Shown here: positions 48,309 to 60,548 of the stretch, one piece after another
How positions within the stretch are numbered: position 1 is the stretch's first letter
How the letters are laid out: the number at the start of each line of letters is the position of its first letter
DNA from: Augochlora pura
Lineage: Eukaryota > Arthropoda > Insecta > Hymenoptera > Halictidae
Direction of reading: 5' to 3'
Assembly (NCBI RefSeq): GCF_028453695.1
Contig: NC_135776.1
Location: 12,780,663-12,844,662, forward strand
Length of the DNA stretch: 64,000 nt
Made by a program: the position numbers and the translations under genes
The notes under the pieces: model-generated
The model's input: the letters and a program-made list of their open reading frames with translations, nothing else
What the model was told of the DNA's origin: nothing
The model's database searches: none

Positions 48309-48338
48309 GAGCGTGTACGAGCGTATACGAGCGTGTAC
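48309..48338 (+). repeat. 10-bp minisatellite
   Basis: Three copies of GAGCGTGTAC; the middle one is GAGCGTATAC. A related GCGTGTACACG lies just upstream. Confidence 0.85.
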
Positions 48339-48590
48339 AGGCGGTATGTGCAAGCCGGGCCGCGCGCACACCGGATTTATGGGGTTGACTCGGTGTTTTA
48401 CCGCCCAAGGAACCCCGGCGTCTCGGCCGGGGATTTATGTCTATATAACTGCAGTATAGTTTTCGGCACCATGTTGCGATCCGCGACGCCGTATTTCCGT
48501 TCGATCGGCTACGGGCTATCGGGCCGCTTTGAAATAATGCGAGCCGCGATTTGTTCGGGGAAGGGGGCATCGTGATCCTGCGGTATACAG

Positions 48591-48610
48591 GGGGAGGGGG
48601 GGGGGGGGGG
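48591..48610 (+). repeat. Poly-G tract
   Basis: GGGGA is followed by 15 G. It explains the poly-Pro stretch in a minus-strand frame. Confidence 0.9.
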
Positions 48611-49729
48611 CGGACGTCCGTGACCTTCTAGATATTTATTGCACTGGGAAATTGTTAAACGAACCCTTCGCATTTTTTCTTCCAACAAATTATTATCGAG
48701 GGAATGTTCCTCGTGCGACGAATGTCGAATCGCTTCGCGGATAACGGATTTGCTATTTTTCGCTTCCGTAGATTTACGCATTTATGGCCAAGCGCGATTC
48801 CAATGTCCCCTTTAAACCACAATTTACTCCGTGTTGCATGAACCTACAGTTCTGCTTCCAAAAAACTACCAGCGTCTCGTATTATCAGTTGTTCGTGGCT
48901 CATCCTTTTCCACGATAACTGCGCCCTTCGGCAGGACGTTCCAGGCGAGAATGGCTGCTGGAACACCCAGCAGCCAGCTTATCCGACACCGTTGCTCGAT
49001 CCGTTTAAACAAAATACTCGCAGCGGTGGTACAGACCGGCGGGAAGCCGTAAAATCGGCGGTCGTACGACGTACGACGACGACCTGGCGTCCCGGCTCCC
49101 ATAAACGCCGATTACTTATGTACCCTACGCTGGATCCTCTTTCCAGGCGACTCTTGCTCGAGCAGAGAGGCTGGGCACGCTTAAAGAGAAATCTTTCCCC
49201 ACGATATCCGTGACGTAGGACGTTCAAACTGGTAGCGACACGAATTGGAAGAGAAGATTTTGAGAGAATGAAAAATATGCGACGACGTTGAAAAAATAAA
49301 TGCTAAAAAATGCGCGTCGTCCACAGATAGGAAGGAGAAAAACATTTTCACCTCGCCGACGTTTCCCCCAACTAGCTCGGACGATTTTCGCATCGCGTGA
49401 CAACCCTCCGTCTACCGAGGAGCCAAAAGCGATCATGGCAGGAAATTTCGCTGAAACAGCAGAGGAACCGAGTTGCATGGACCCACGCAGGAGATAATGG
49501 GGCCTCGAGAAGAAGCGTGTCCGATGTTTATCGGCGTGCGTTTATTGGCGTCGAGTTCTGTTTGCGAGCCATCCCGACCCGATTCTTCGGGGCTGCGACA
49601 AAGGGGTCGAAAACGCGAGCGGCCAAGGCCTGTGCAATTACCGCGGCCGGCCAACGGACAGTCGCTATGCAAGCAGATTGCGTTACCGTAATTGATTAGG
49701 CGACGGTAATTGCTGGTAATTAGAGGATC

Positions 49730-49758
49730 GAGGCAGAGGTAGAGGCAGAGGCAGAGGC
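49730..49758 (+). repeat. (GAGGCA)n hexamer array
   Basis: About five units of AGAGGC/AGAGGT with period six. Confidence 0.8.
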
Positions 49759-52700
49759 TGCAACCCCTGGTCGACCGCCATCTCTGTCGTCTAGCTCTCA
49801 ATCCCGCGAGAGAGCTCCTGGATCGGCAATTACGCGATAACTTGGCGGCTACGAGAACAAACGCTGTTCGGCGGAACGTGGAATGATATTGCGGACTGGC
49901 CGCAGTGACACCTTGCGCGGAGGTTGGCTACCGGACGCGTCCACCCTCGTAACGGCGGACGCTGCCTCAGCGCGAGTGACTTATTACTTTCTGAGGCTCC
50001 CGGACTGCGACCCGGCTTCATTATTCTGCCGCGATACCGCCTCGGTCTTCCTCGTATTTTCCGCTGCCTTGCAAACTCTCCCGGTTATTTATTCTCGATG
50101 ATCTTTGGAGCGCTTCCGACGATCCGTTGCCAGCTGTCTCTCCGTCGTTTCTACGGAAAGATTAAAACATTTTATCGGAGGCGTTCGAAACTAGGTTATT
50201 TCACGGATATTGAAAATACTGCGCAATCAACAATAATTCCCGCCATGAAATCGTCGGAAACATCCGGCTCGCGAAGGTTAGGCGAGCCGAGAGAAGGTCC
50301 CATGGAAGATGGGCCCCGTTATTATGGTCGACCATGCGGATCCTTTCGCAAAGACTCTTACGGTGATTTGTACAGATTCCATATCCAATAAGTTAAGAAC
50401 CTTATCGAGCGCGAAGCGAAGGTCCCCTTTTCCGATTCCGATTGCTTCGCACCTTCGTCGCTCGATCCCCTCTCCCGCTGGGAGTTTCACTCCGGAACCA
50501 AGGACTCTGCACGGCAGAGCCACGCTTTCGTACACTGCTGGCATCCGATGGAACGTCTACTTTGTTCAGATTATTGGGTAAAGCGGATCTATGCGCGTTT
50601 ACGTGGCGCAATGGGGCAGACTGCCGTTGAACAGGCTGTTATCGATAAGCGACGGTCCAGGTTCGATCCTATCGGGACGCGGCCATCGCGCGCGACAACG
50701 CTCCACGGTTCCTTTGATGCGCGAACCTTCGCACGTCCGGCTCTTCCACTCGCCATGGGACCGTTTGCGAAACCTCGACCTCGATCCCGCGAATCCTGCG
50801 TTTCCGAAAGCCTCGAACCGCTGCGAAACATTGATCGTTGTCCCGCAAATATCGCAGAAACCTTGAATCAAAATTAACGTTAAATCTACCAGAATTCTCT
50901 AAAAGGATTTCAAACATGACAATTAACTATTTTTCGCTGTAAATAACCAAAAATATTTTTCGCTACGAGTTTCAAAATAAAAACATTTGTTATTTTTAAC
51001 AGAGCGACGCGATCGAAGAATATATCACGAATCATTCGTCCGTACAATGGAACTATCGCAAAAATTTATTCGTTATCCAGGATAAGAAATTTATCTCTCG
51101 GATACCATAGAATTCTGACAATATTTCGCTTCCACCGGGAAAGCTCATGGGGATTTATCTTTATCCCGTATCTAGTTGTTACTTTTATTACACATGCTTA
51201 AAAATATTTTCCACTTTTATGCCCTGCAACTGAAACATCTGTTATTTTGATTGCGCAGATCGCGTGGATGGAAAATATTAGTTTGCCAGTCAGGCCATTT
51301 TCATCCTGAACAAAATATACAGAATGTTTCGGTCTCCCACGTTCTTTCGTTTACCATCGAATGCTCTAAAAGAATAGAATTTCTTGAAATTGCAAATGTT
51401 CGTGTACGCCATAAATGTTTGCCCGGACGGTTAAAATGGCCGAATGAAAAAAAAGGTTCGAACGATCGATCTCTGACTAAGAATACACTGGTCCACGTAA
51501 ATCGAAGTCGATCGAAAGCGACTGTAAATCCTTCGGCGAAATATATCGACGCGAGTTTATGGGAGTACACGGATTCTCGATTGGAATTGGTTTTGCGCCT
51601 CATAAGGGATGAAAAGTCTGAAAGTTGTCGGTCGCCAGTAACTCGCGTAATTCAATGGAAATTGCGCGGACAAATCCCCGTCGATACCACGTCGCGGATG
51701 TTACTTCGTATTTGCGCGCAAATATAATAAACCGCACCCGACGAAATTACATTTGCAGCTATCAAAGGCGATTTCGGTTTAATCAACGTCGCAATTTCAA
51801 ATCGCCTCGCACCGTACCGCGCCAATGCGGGACAAATATTTCATAAAATGGTTCGTCAAACCCCCAATTAAACTAATCCGTCCACATTTCCAAAGGGCTT
51901 GCCTGCTTCCCTAAAGAAACGCCGTTACGATACAACTATTATCGCGAAAATTCCTTTCGGATAAAAACGAACGAACCACGCCAAAAGACCCAGCAAACAA
52001 AAGCGACACTGTTTGCTCCCACGCGTAATCCTGTAACGCTCTCTAGGAAAAAAGCTGCAATCGCGCCGATACCTTCGGCAAAGCCGACTGACTCCCGAAG
52101 GGCATTATTTTTTCCCGGCGTGCCATGGGATCGATCGTTGACGCGGGTCGTTTGAAAGTTCATTAAACCAACGCGTCGGCCCGCTGCCGTTTTCTATGTA
52201 TGTTCTAGCAATTTGCAGCCGCGCCACGCCGGTCCAAACCAATTAACATTTCCGCTCTCCGTCGAGCCGCGTCGAGTCGAAATTCCATTCCAACAAATAT
52301 TAATTAGTCTCTGTAGCGTCGGCGAGCCGCGCGGTAGGGGGAAACAGAAGAAAAGAGACGAAAAGCGGAATCCGTGCGTGGGTGCAATGAAACCGACGCG
52401 CGGACGGACAGGCGGAGGACGGCGTTCTCGAGGGGATGCATCGAAAATAGAAGGGAAACAAATAGAGAAGAGGATGGATTAGGTAGCAGCACGTAAACTC
52501 CGGGCAAACGCACGACTAGAGAGACCAGTGTATAGAGGCACGGACCCCGGCGTGCACCTTTGTGTGCGTTCGATTTTAAGTCCTGCCCCCTGCAACACCC
52601 ATCCCTCTTTTCGAACGAGCAGCGCCGCGAAACTCTGCTTCCCTCCAATTATTGTTGACTACGGACCGCGCCGATAATAGGCTTACCCGTCCGATTATTT

Positions 52701-53703
52701 CCGCGTTGGCCACCGACAACGTTGCAGTCCGCGAACCTGCCCCGACAGTTTCCGCAAAGTCGCTCGTCGGCCGCATTCCCTCTGCGCGCTTCGTGTTACG
52801 TCCATTGTTCTGTCCAGTCGACTCCTGCTCCATCATTTCCCGCAAAAAGACTGCGCGCCTTTCCTCGCCACCGCGTTTCCACGAAACCATAACTCGCGAT
52901 AGCGTTCGGTTGCAATGGCTGCCGATGCGCGAGATCGTTTCGCGCGTCAACTGCGACATCTTTTTTTAAGGGAAATCGATCCGTCGGATCGTTTGTTGCT
53001 CGGTTAGCGATTATACCAACGATGCCGAGTTGTTTGCTCGAACCATAATTATCGTTGCGTTATTGCTTCGCAAATTCGGTTCATTCCCCGTCCAAGTTTC
53101 GTCACCGAATCCGCTAGAAGATACCACAATCTCGCGTCGCCCACGATAGCAAATTCATACCTTAAAGCCTTAAAGGTAAGCCTCTCGTCCCCGTTATCGA
53201 GGAAACTTGTACGATAACAAGATTGCGAGTTATATCGTCGTTAAACATCCGTTCTGAAACCGAACCCCTCCGACGCAGGGGCCGATTGTTTTCAACTCGT
53301 CTAGAACCGTGTTTTGTCATTTAATCCGCAACTGCTTCCGCTCCCGCGTATCGATTCGCGGCTGCGCCAGGTTTGCGTACGATTTCAAAGCAAACAATCG
53401 ATGTTTGTTCGTACGGAAACGTACGATTTAATGCAGGCTCGCAACAACCAGTTCTCTCCGCGCCGGTTCTTATTGTGCACGCGATCCGGAATGCCTAGGG
53501 ATGAGACTGCTCCGTTGCAGCGGACATCTTTTTTGCGATAAACAACCACCGGGAACCCTTGTTTTCTTCGTCCGAAACATTTTCCTTGCATCCTGTGAAA
53601 TTGATTTTTATCGCGCAACATGGGACACGATTTCTCAAACATTTTACGGCAGAATTAGTTACATTAGTTTTAATACATTATACACTGTGAGAAGTAATAC
53701 AGA

Positions 53704-53741
53704 ATATTAATTGGCATATTTTCTTTCTGTTCTAGGTAAGT
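53704..53741 (+). other. Recursive splice site 2 (ratcheting point)
   Basis: Seen: a tract with 13 pyrimidines in 14 bases (53719-53732) runs into TAG (ending 53735) and then directly GTAAGT (53736-53741). A branch-point-like TATTAAT lies at about 53705-53711. The strand is the same as that of the first site, 40.6 kb upstream. Known: this is the zero-nucleotide exon architecture of recursive splicing. No convincing second donor follows within about 150 nt, so unlike site 1 there is no obvious RS exon. A 20-base poly-C run begins 226 bp downstream. Inferred: both sites belong to one giant + strand intron, and the segment 13088-53735 would leave as one lariat. Confidence 0.75.
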
Positions 53742-53961
53742 CATCTCAACTGTTGCAACTGTTAAACAACGTCTATGGGCATGGAGTTTCCAGGCTTTAC
53801 CACGAGGAAACAGGTTTATAAATCGATTCGATGTGTTCGACGCGACGAACATCGTTGGTACGGGTGTGGAACATTTTTGTTTAATCGGTAGAATTTTTAC
53901 ATCCGCTTTTACATGTTCTGTCTAGATTTTACGGTAGATGGTTTTACCGTGTTACTTTTTG

Positions 53962-53981
53962 CCCCCCCCCCCCCCCCCCCC
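53962..53981 (+). repeat. Poly-C run, 20 bases
   Basis: An uninterrupted C20, 226 bp downstream of recursive splice site 2. In a + strand transcript it would be a C-rich ligand for hnRNP K/PCBP proteins; on the other strand it is G20. Exact length is uncertain in any assembly. Confidence 0.9.
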
Positions 53982-54280
53982 GGAACGAAAATTCCTTCGC
54001 TTCGCAAAATAGAAATTCGCGAGTCGTGGGTAGTCTGCGCTGACAGGACACCGATTATTTATAGCAGCGTAGCCTGGTTCGATGGAAAATCCGACGGTAA
54101 GGGAATCGCGGGACGGATAGGGACGCCGCGCGAAGAAAAGCGAAGCGGACAAGGAGCGAAAAGCTTGATCCGAGTCGACGGGACCTCTGGCGACGGGGCC
54201 GGGGTGAAAGCAGCTTCGAGTTTAAAGGCTGAGCCTCGGGATCTGGATGTCACCCGGCGCGAAAACGTACCGGAGAGGAT

Positions 54281-54281
54281 T

Positions 54282-54313
<32 letters not shown>
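54281..54313 (+). repeat. (GA)n microsatellite
   Basis: A GA run with one AAAG interruption. Confidence 0.95.
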
Positions 54314-55131
54314 CCGGGCTGGCCCTAGGCCCGAGCAGGACGACGGGCGCGAAACAAGCGGACAGTGAACCCTTTCTTATCCTCGCGGAACGAGGCTTCA
54401 AAGGAATCTCAGGGCTGTTTGGCGAAAACGCACTTAACTTTCCCACCCACAAGCCGACGTCGACGCCGCGACGCCAGCATTCCGATGCTCTGGCTCTCTT
54501 TTCTTCGGTGCTTTCATATTTTCGCGCAATCCTCGTCTGCCGACGAGGCTTCCTGGCTCTGTGGTCGTTGATCTTGCTGCGAGATGAAAGTAAAATCACC
54601 TCAGCATTGTTTGCACGAGCATTGTCGTAGGCAAAAGTGCTGGCCGATTGTTTGTACTTCGCCGGTCGAGTTCTTTCTGTGATATCGTACGACCTTTTTC
54701 GTGGACTTTCATGATAAAGTCATTCTTATAGTAGAGGAAGCTAGATGGGTTTAACGTGAACAAGTTTACAAAACGTCTCTGAATTTATGCACGGTATTGT
54801 ATAATTATTTTAAATTATTGTATTACTCTCTTTTAAAGCTGCAATGAGTAAAATGCTTCTTTTATATTTGCCATTTCTTGAAACGATAAAAGGTTGAAAA
54901 AGCGTCTCTGTAGAAAATCGACGATTTCCATCTGGTAAAGACTCGATTGCGGGGTCGGAAAACTCGCTTGACGGGCCTGTTTGGTTAGAAGAGGCGTCAG
55001 CGACCCGTCGGAAAAATGGGAAAGAAGTCACGGCCGTAAACCGGGTCTAAGCTCGTGTTCGCCTAACAGGGAGGCTTGTCATAATCACGCGGGCATGTGT
55101 ATGCGAGACGGGCGCGTTCCTGGAGGCCCCG

Positions 55132-55181
55132 CTCTCTCTCTCTCTCTCTCTCTCTATCTCCCTCTCGCTCGCTCTCTTTCT
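55132..55181 (+). repeat. (CT)n microsatellite
   Basis: A CT run followed by degenerate CTCGCTCG units. No splice acceptor follows it closely. Confidence 0.95.
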
Positions 55182-55477
55182 CCGCCTCGGCGTTTAATTC
55201 CTGTGCTGGCTGGAGAACGCCAGGATGGCATTCGGGAAAAATGCACTCGCATACCGGCTAATCGTCGCTGAAAGAACTCTGCGTCGCCGCCTACAGTTGT
55301 CTGTAAATAGCTGCTCGCAGCGGGCGGTAATAAGCGCTTATCTTTAACGCGATAGTAAAGAGCCGCCGTTAACGCCGCGGACAATCGCGGCCCGTGAGAA
55401 CGGAAGAAGTCACTCGAGGCGATCCATTGCACGCGCGCTAAGGGTACGAAGTCTTGAATACCTATCCGACTCCGGGG

Positions 55478-55506
55478 CTTCTTCTCCTTCTTCTTCTTCT
55501 TCTTCT
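55478..55506 (+). repeat. (CTT)n microsatellite
   Basis: A pure CTT run with one CTCC interruption, 26 bp before a CT array. The minus strand reads as poly-Lys. Confidence 0.9.
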
Positions 55507-55531
55507 GCTCTCGATGCTTGCATCCGCCACT

Positions 55532-55563
<32 letters not shown>
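55532..55563 (+). repeat. (CT)n microsatellite
   Basis: A pure CT run of about 16 units. Confidence 0.95.
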
Positions 55564-55566
<3 letters not shown>

Positions 55567-57564
55567 TCACTCGCGAGCCCTACGGGCACATGTGCACCGT
55601 CCACTCAATTAAATCGTTCTCGTAAAAACACCGCCCCGGGCGGACAGCTCTTCTTCCTATTAGGCGTCGCTTGGGTACCTCGAAGTGCACTTTGTGCTAC
55701 CCCTAACGCTTTCTTGGCTGTCCAACGAATTGATAAAGCGACGGCGAGCCTCCAGACTAACATGCAACGACCATGATTTGACTGGGATACGCTTCCTCCG
55801 AGTCGGCTCGATTGTTTTACCGACAAGAAAGCTATTTAAACTGCAATCTGCTCTCGCCCTTTTCTCTATTTTTGTCTGTCACTCTACGTTAATTTGTGGT
55901 TTCGCGTACTGGCACAATAGCGGAGGATTGATACATTAGAAACACGACTAGTGAAATAAACGCCTTCCCGCGAAATTTGGATCATTGTAACGAATAACGA
56001 CGCTACTGCATTACGGTAAAATTATTGAGTCGTTCGGTTCGCTTATAAAAAGTTGCCGCGCTTTAAAAAGTGCCCGAATACTAACCGGATTCGCTGTCAC
56101 TGCTGTTAACGTCATCCGGGTATAATGCGGGTATTGACTAATAGACTAAATTAATTGCATAGAATAGATAATCTAGATGAGCATGAAATATGCACGTATA
56201 TGGCAAATAACCTGTGCAATAACATATTGTATGTAAATACGCATTTGCACAAACATCCGCGAGTCTAGTAATTAGCGACGATATAATGTACTGGATAGTG
56301 AACTCCTGGAGCGTTCTAATAAAATTTTCGCTTCGCAAATAAATAAATGAACGAGGTAGAAACAGGTGATCCTCGTTTCGTTGTGATTTACGACGTGCCA
56401 GCTTACAGAATTCTGGGACAAACTGGCTTACAGAGTGGCCTGGTGTCCCATGGGAAATACTTCCTAACTGCGCCGACCCAAAGAGTGTCTTTCCGCGAGG
56501 AAATACACGGAAACACGAAACCTTTTGGTGTCTCGCGAAAAGAAGGTAAAGACTCGTTTCCGCATCGCATTAAAACTTATGACTGGAGCCATAAGAGTAG
56601 AACTTTTTGCAGCGTTCTGTTCAAAAATGTGAAACATGCCAAGCGGTTGGCTAAACTCGATACAATTTCTGCTTATATCCCGCGTTCGTTGAAAGCGTTT
56701 ACAAGACGATCGTAATTGTATCGTTAAGAAAATTCATCCCATTTATATTACCAATAAAGTCGCGAAAATCACTTTGTTCGTCAAAGATTCGATGCGAGTC
56801 TAAAGATCCCAGGTTCGCAAATACAGACAAAAAGCATTTCCGCTTATGAAATCTGACAATAGCTCCGAGCGGAAAACAGCGATTCCCACGCAAGATGGCA
56901 TCGTACCGCAGCCATAATGACGGCTCGCATGATCACGCGAATTCGTGCATGCATCTCTGAGCAGAGAAGCGACGGATCTCGACGAATCAGGCCGAAAAAC
57001 CGCAGAAACCGTCGCTTGGTTCTTAAAAGCGAAAACGGAGCACCGACTACTCTTTTGAATAGCACGTTCGAAAGAAGCATCGAAGCGGCCGCCTTGTTTC
57101 GCAAATTTCTACCTTTCCTTAACCCAGATCCGGAGATCGAGGATCGAACGTCCTGCGTACTCGTTCCATCCAATTAATTCCCCCGGCTGGGAAAAGTTCT
57201 ATGAAGCAAGAATCCGGTTGGCGCGTAAGAAACCGCGTTTTATTATTCCCCCAGGAGCGTAAAAACATCCATGAGCAGGGCTGCGAGCGAATACATCAAA
57301 ACTTTTCCGTTACGGATTTACAGGTCGCCGGATTAACCCGATTATTGCGGTAGTTGGGAATAAAACGACATCAACGGGTGAAACTCGTTTACCGCGAAGC
57401 AAGCGCGCGCGTGCGACGTACGGCAGGGAAGGAGAAATAGGACAATGTATCCGCGAGAAGCCCTCTTACGCAGGTATGTTCCTCCGGAGGCGTCTGACTC
57501 GGCTTCGCAGATAAAGAGCTATCGGATTATTTCAAGTAGGGCCACTGGTTTTCCTATCCGCATA

Positions 57565-57800
57565 CAGTGTGCAACAAAAAGTATTTGGACACCTTTTTAA
57601 CGCTTTCCGATATATCCGACGTCCATATGATAACCGGTATAAATAACAGAATTTTATATAAGTATTATATTAAAGCTACTATAAAGTATTAATATTTAAA
57701 CTACGAGCAACATGTTTTGCTAAAAAAATATTGTGTTATCAAGCACAGTTTTTATTTAAGGATTAAACTATGCAACTTTTTCGAAACTGGAGTAAATTAC
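57565..57800 (+). mobile_element. Tc1-like transposon end, truncated
   Basis: Seen: TA (57563-57564) is followed by CAGTGTGCAACAAAAAGTAT and then TTGGACACC. This resembles the CAGTG...CAAAAAGT...GACACC pattern of Tc1-family terminal repeats. The sequence beyond is markedly A+T-rich to about 57785. No matching inverted end is found downstream in the window, and there is no D,D34E transposase frame. The right boundary given is only where composition changes. The best reading is a remnant of one end of a Tc1-like element or a decayed MITE; a chance match of about 20 bases is the alternative. Confidence 0.5.
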
Positions 57801-58123
57801 TTGATTTTCTCGGAGACGCCCGCTGGAATTGGTTTACCGTACAACGAGCGAAATAATTTTTCGAATATTACCATTGCTTGGGATGTTAGAAAGAGAATAA
57901 AAAACTCTCTCAAAGGTGGAGAGAGAATTCTATTTCTTCTTCTTTGGAGGAGGAGGAGGCACGAAGCAAGATTCTCGGGTCGAAACCGACGTCGTTCGAG
58001 CCGGTTACGCTTCCGTGTAATTAGCTTTGGTTTCCGGTGGTTGTACGAATGTTAATTGGCTGAAACGCGCGTCCCCAGCGACGCATTAAGATCCGGCCGC
58101 ACGTGTGCTGCGTGTGCATCGAC

Positions 58124-58158
58124 GCACCGCGCCGCGCCGCGCCGCATCGCGTCGCGCC
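58124..58158 (+). repeat. (CGCGC)n pentamer array
   Basis: CACCG/CGCCG/CATCG/CGTCG units of period five, with substitutions at the second and third positions. Confidence 0.85.
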
Positions 58159-59191
58159 AACATGGCGCAATCCGCAACGGACCTCTTTGAGTTAGTGTTA
58201 TTTAACGCCATTTGCTTCAGGATCTCGAGCACCGAGCTCCGCGTCCCGTTAAGCAGCTCTCTCGGCCACCCTCGATACAGGCTAATCGAGATTTCCCTGT
58301 AATCGAGCTGATACCAAGCTCCCTACGACGCTGTAAACTGAACGCGAGTCGAATGTTAACTCCCTCGCTCGGGATCTGTGATTTTCCAATAGCTGTTTGG
58401 ACAATTGGGTTCGCTTGCCGAAATTAACAGACGAAATGACCTATTTGCAAATCCCTGTATTATTATTCGGAAAGCGAGCAAAAAATCTGGCGATGTGCAT
58501 CAGCTGTTTCCCCAATACAATTTTTGCATGACAAAGGACAGAAATATTTGTTTGCAAATTGTACTTAAAGTTGTTTTCTTACGTTTCATCGACTATGAAA
58601 AGCAGCAGCTTATTTAGCACTCGAGTCGCGCACACAAGAGTTCGTCAGCCTCGTCGAGCCTATCCGAATCAGTTCAATTATCCGCAGTCCCCTTTTCCCC
58701 TTTGCTGCTTGAATAACGCGATTCAGTCTTTCCAGCGGACCGAAACATAAAACTCGACCCGAGCAACGTTCCAATCCGCCGAAGAATACAGCGTAGCGTC
58801 CCCGGGGCTGAAATTAATAGCAGAATTAGATTCGTTCTTCTCCTGTCGTCGTCCAATAACCGTCTCGCGACCCGGAGGTCTCGAGCGCAAAGGCTTCGGT
58901 CGCTTCGTCCTCTCCCGGAAGAGAAAAAAAAACCGATGGAAGGAGCCGGAGGAGATGGAGAAAGGTGGAACGCGGAGAGAAGTAAAAGAGACAGGCGAGG
59001 AACACGAAATAACGGCCGTGGCCGGACCATTTGTCACTCCGCGAACGTCTCTCGCGAAGGGTCGCCAGGGATCGGAACGTATTCCAAGGAGACCACGACA
59101 AGCCGACCTCCAATTTGGCCGAGGACGAACACAGGTAACGGCCTGTACGGCCGATAGGATCTTCTCCTAATGTATTCGAGCGTTCTAGCCC

Positions 59192-59290
59192 TCTTCTTCG
59201 TCTTTCTCTTCCTCTTCGTCGTCGTCGTCGTCGTCGTCGTCTTCGTCGTCGTCGTCGTCTTCGTCTTCGTCGTGTTCGCCTTCCTCTTGT
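59192..59290 (+). repeat. (GTC/TTC)n triplet array
   Basis: A long triplet array of GTC and TTC. On the minus strand it reads as Asp/Glu or, in another frame, as a run of Arg. The 260-codon and 78-codon minus-strand frames here owe their length to this array; neither has a recognisable domain outside it. An acidic low-complexity tail of a real exon cannot be excluded but has no support. Confidence 0.9.
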
Positions 59291-60112
59291 CCGGGCAAAG
59301 TCCACACCCCTTTTCTTTGCACGTGGTCGCTTTCGCGTTTCTTTCGCCTTCGGCGCGGTAACCGCTTTTCCCTTTGAAAAACCTTCACGCTCGATAAAAC
59401 CTGCTGCTGGCCAGGAATCACGATCTCCGGCCAAATTGGGAGCGACCGTTCCGGACGGATCTCCCCGGCCTCGGCCCTGATGTCTCTTCGGATAGCTTCC
59501 GGCTTTAAGGAACGCCACGTTCCACGGAACCAGCCCGATCATCCTTTCAACGAACGCTGAACGCTTCGACGGGATACCTTTATTTCGCCTCGGATTCGGA
59601 TGGATCACAGCGACGGTTTCTCGACGGGTGTAGACGACGAGAGGGTTTCCTGGGACTACGCGTTAATCGAATGGTTGTTTCCGCGGCCAAGGAACGAGGA
59701 TATGTCTAGCGTATGATTAGAAAAATCTCTGACTAACTAGAGTTGCTCAAATTTGTCGCGGGGCAAAGATAAAATACCGACTCGAATTTTAATAGCACGC
59801 GGTGATCTATGGACTTCTTTGCGGCACCATTCGCAAGCAATACGCTCCATCAGGAAACATAAAAAGAGACTCGAAATGGAATTGTGCGTTGTTACAACGA
59901 TCTCATCCGGCAGTGGGGGATCCGCCTCTACGAAGCAAGCTTCTTTGAACCCGGGACGCAAGGAAGGTCCGCAAAGAACGCCGCAAACACGGTTAATCTC
60001 CGCAGGAGAAACACCCGGAAAAAGAGACAAGTTAATGTAAAGTCTATCTAGCCGCGAAGAAAATACTGGAGGCTGGTCGCGGCTCCGGATGTTTTCTTTC
60101 CACGGTTTTTCC

Positions 60113-60114
60113 TC

Positions 60115-60145
<31 letters not shown>

Positions 60146-60170
60146 GGGAGGGGGGGGAGAGGGAGAGAGA
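60113..60170 (+). repeat. (GA)n plus poly-G tract
   Basis: A GA array runs into 14 G (60135-60148), one A, eight G and GA again. The G tracts can form a G-quadruplex. Sequencing or assembly error is likely in such a tract. Confidence 0.9.
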
Positions 60171-60358
60171 GCCGTCGCGACGGGAGCAGGGGAACAGATT
60201 AGGGGTGGCCGGATGGTGGCGGTGGGAGAGCGACGGATAAAATTCGGTCTTCCCCGTGTTGTTCCGCGGATTTCGTTAAAGGGAAAAACAAATCAAGCCG
60301 TGTCTGGGCTCTTAAACGAGACCAGGGGAGAGGAAAACACGGGAGGAGGGAGGGAAGA

Positions 60359-60370
60359 GGGGGGGGGGGG
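60359..60370 (+). repeat. Poly-G run, 12 bases
   Basis: A homopolymer at the end of a GAGGGAGGG-rich purine stretch that starts near 60324. G-quadruplex capable. Confidence 0.85.
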
Positions 60371-60548
60371 TCGACTTTGCGCCGGGGCGGACGGGGAAAA
60401 TAAGGCGTAGACCGAGAAGAATCCATTATGACGTGAAGCAGACTTTCAAGGAGGTCCATGGGAGGAAGAAACACTCGGTAGGAATTGAATAAACATGCGA
60501 CGGAGAGGCGAATGTGCCGAGTCGAAAATTAATGTCCCCGTAGAAGCC

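Larger units (their letters stand above)
46479..53703. other. Non-coding stretch upstream of recursive site 2
   Basis: Holds the longest open frame in the window (269 codons, minus, 47761-48570). It has Arg/Ser/Pro-rich composition, covers the minisatellite at 48309-48338, has + strand frames of 80-117 codons beneath it and shows no domain. 50880-51300 is A+T-rich. Nothing else is supported. Confidence 0.6.
53982..57562. other. Non-coding stretch, no gene recognised
   Basis: Simple repeats dominate 54280-55563. A 122-codon + frame at 56347-56715 lies in less GC-rich DNA and looks slightly more protein-like than the others, but I recognise no domain and see no splice boundaries. CTCTTACGCAG|GTATGT at 57463-57479 is a weak recursive-site lookalike. 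Confidence 0.55.

Noticed and set aside
47761..48570. Longest open frame, 269 codons on the minus strand
   Set aside because: Arg/Ser/Pro-rich composition, covers a minisatellite, no domain, no splice boundaries, overlapping frames on the other strand.
48635..48650. ATTGCACT word resembling the miR-92 seed
   Set aside because: Only the seed matches and there is no hairpin precursor around it.
50664..50680. B-box-like AGGTTCGATCCT on the + strand
   Set aside because: No matching A-box or acceptor stem; not a tRNA.
56347..56715. 122-codon + strand frame with somewhat protein-like composition
   Set aside because: No domain recognised, no acceptor, donor or promoter evidence; kept only as a note.
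57463..57479. CTCTTACGCAG followed by GTATGT, a possible third recursive site
   Set aside because: Pyrimidine tract is short and interrupted and the donor is weaker; far below the two called sites.
58826..59608. 260-codon minus-strand frame with a poly-Arg run, and the 78-codon acidic frame within it
   Set aside because: Length is produced by the GTC/TTC triplet array; no domain on either side.
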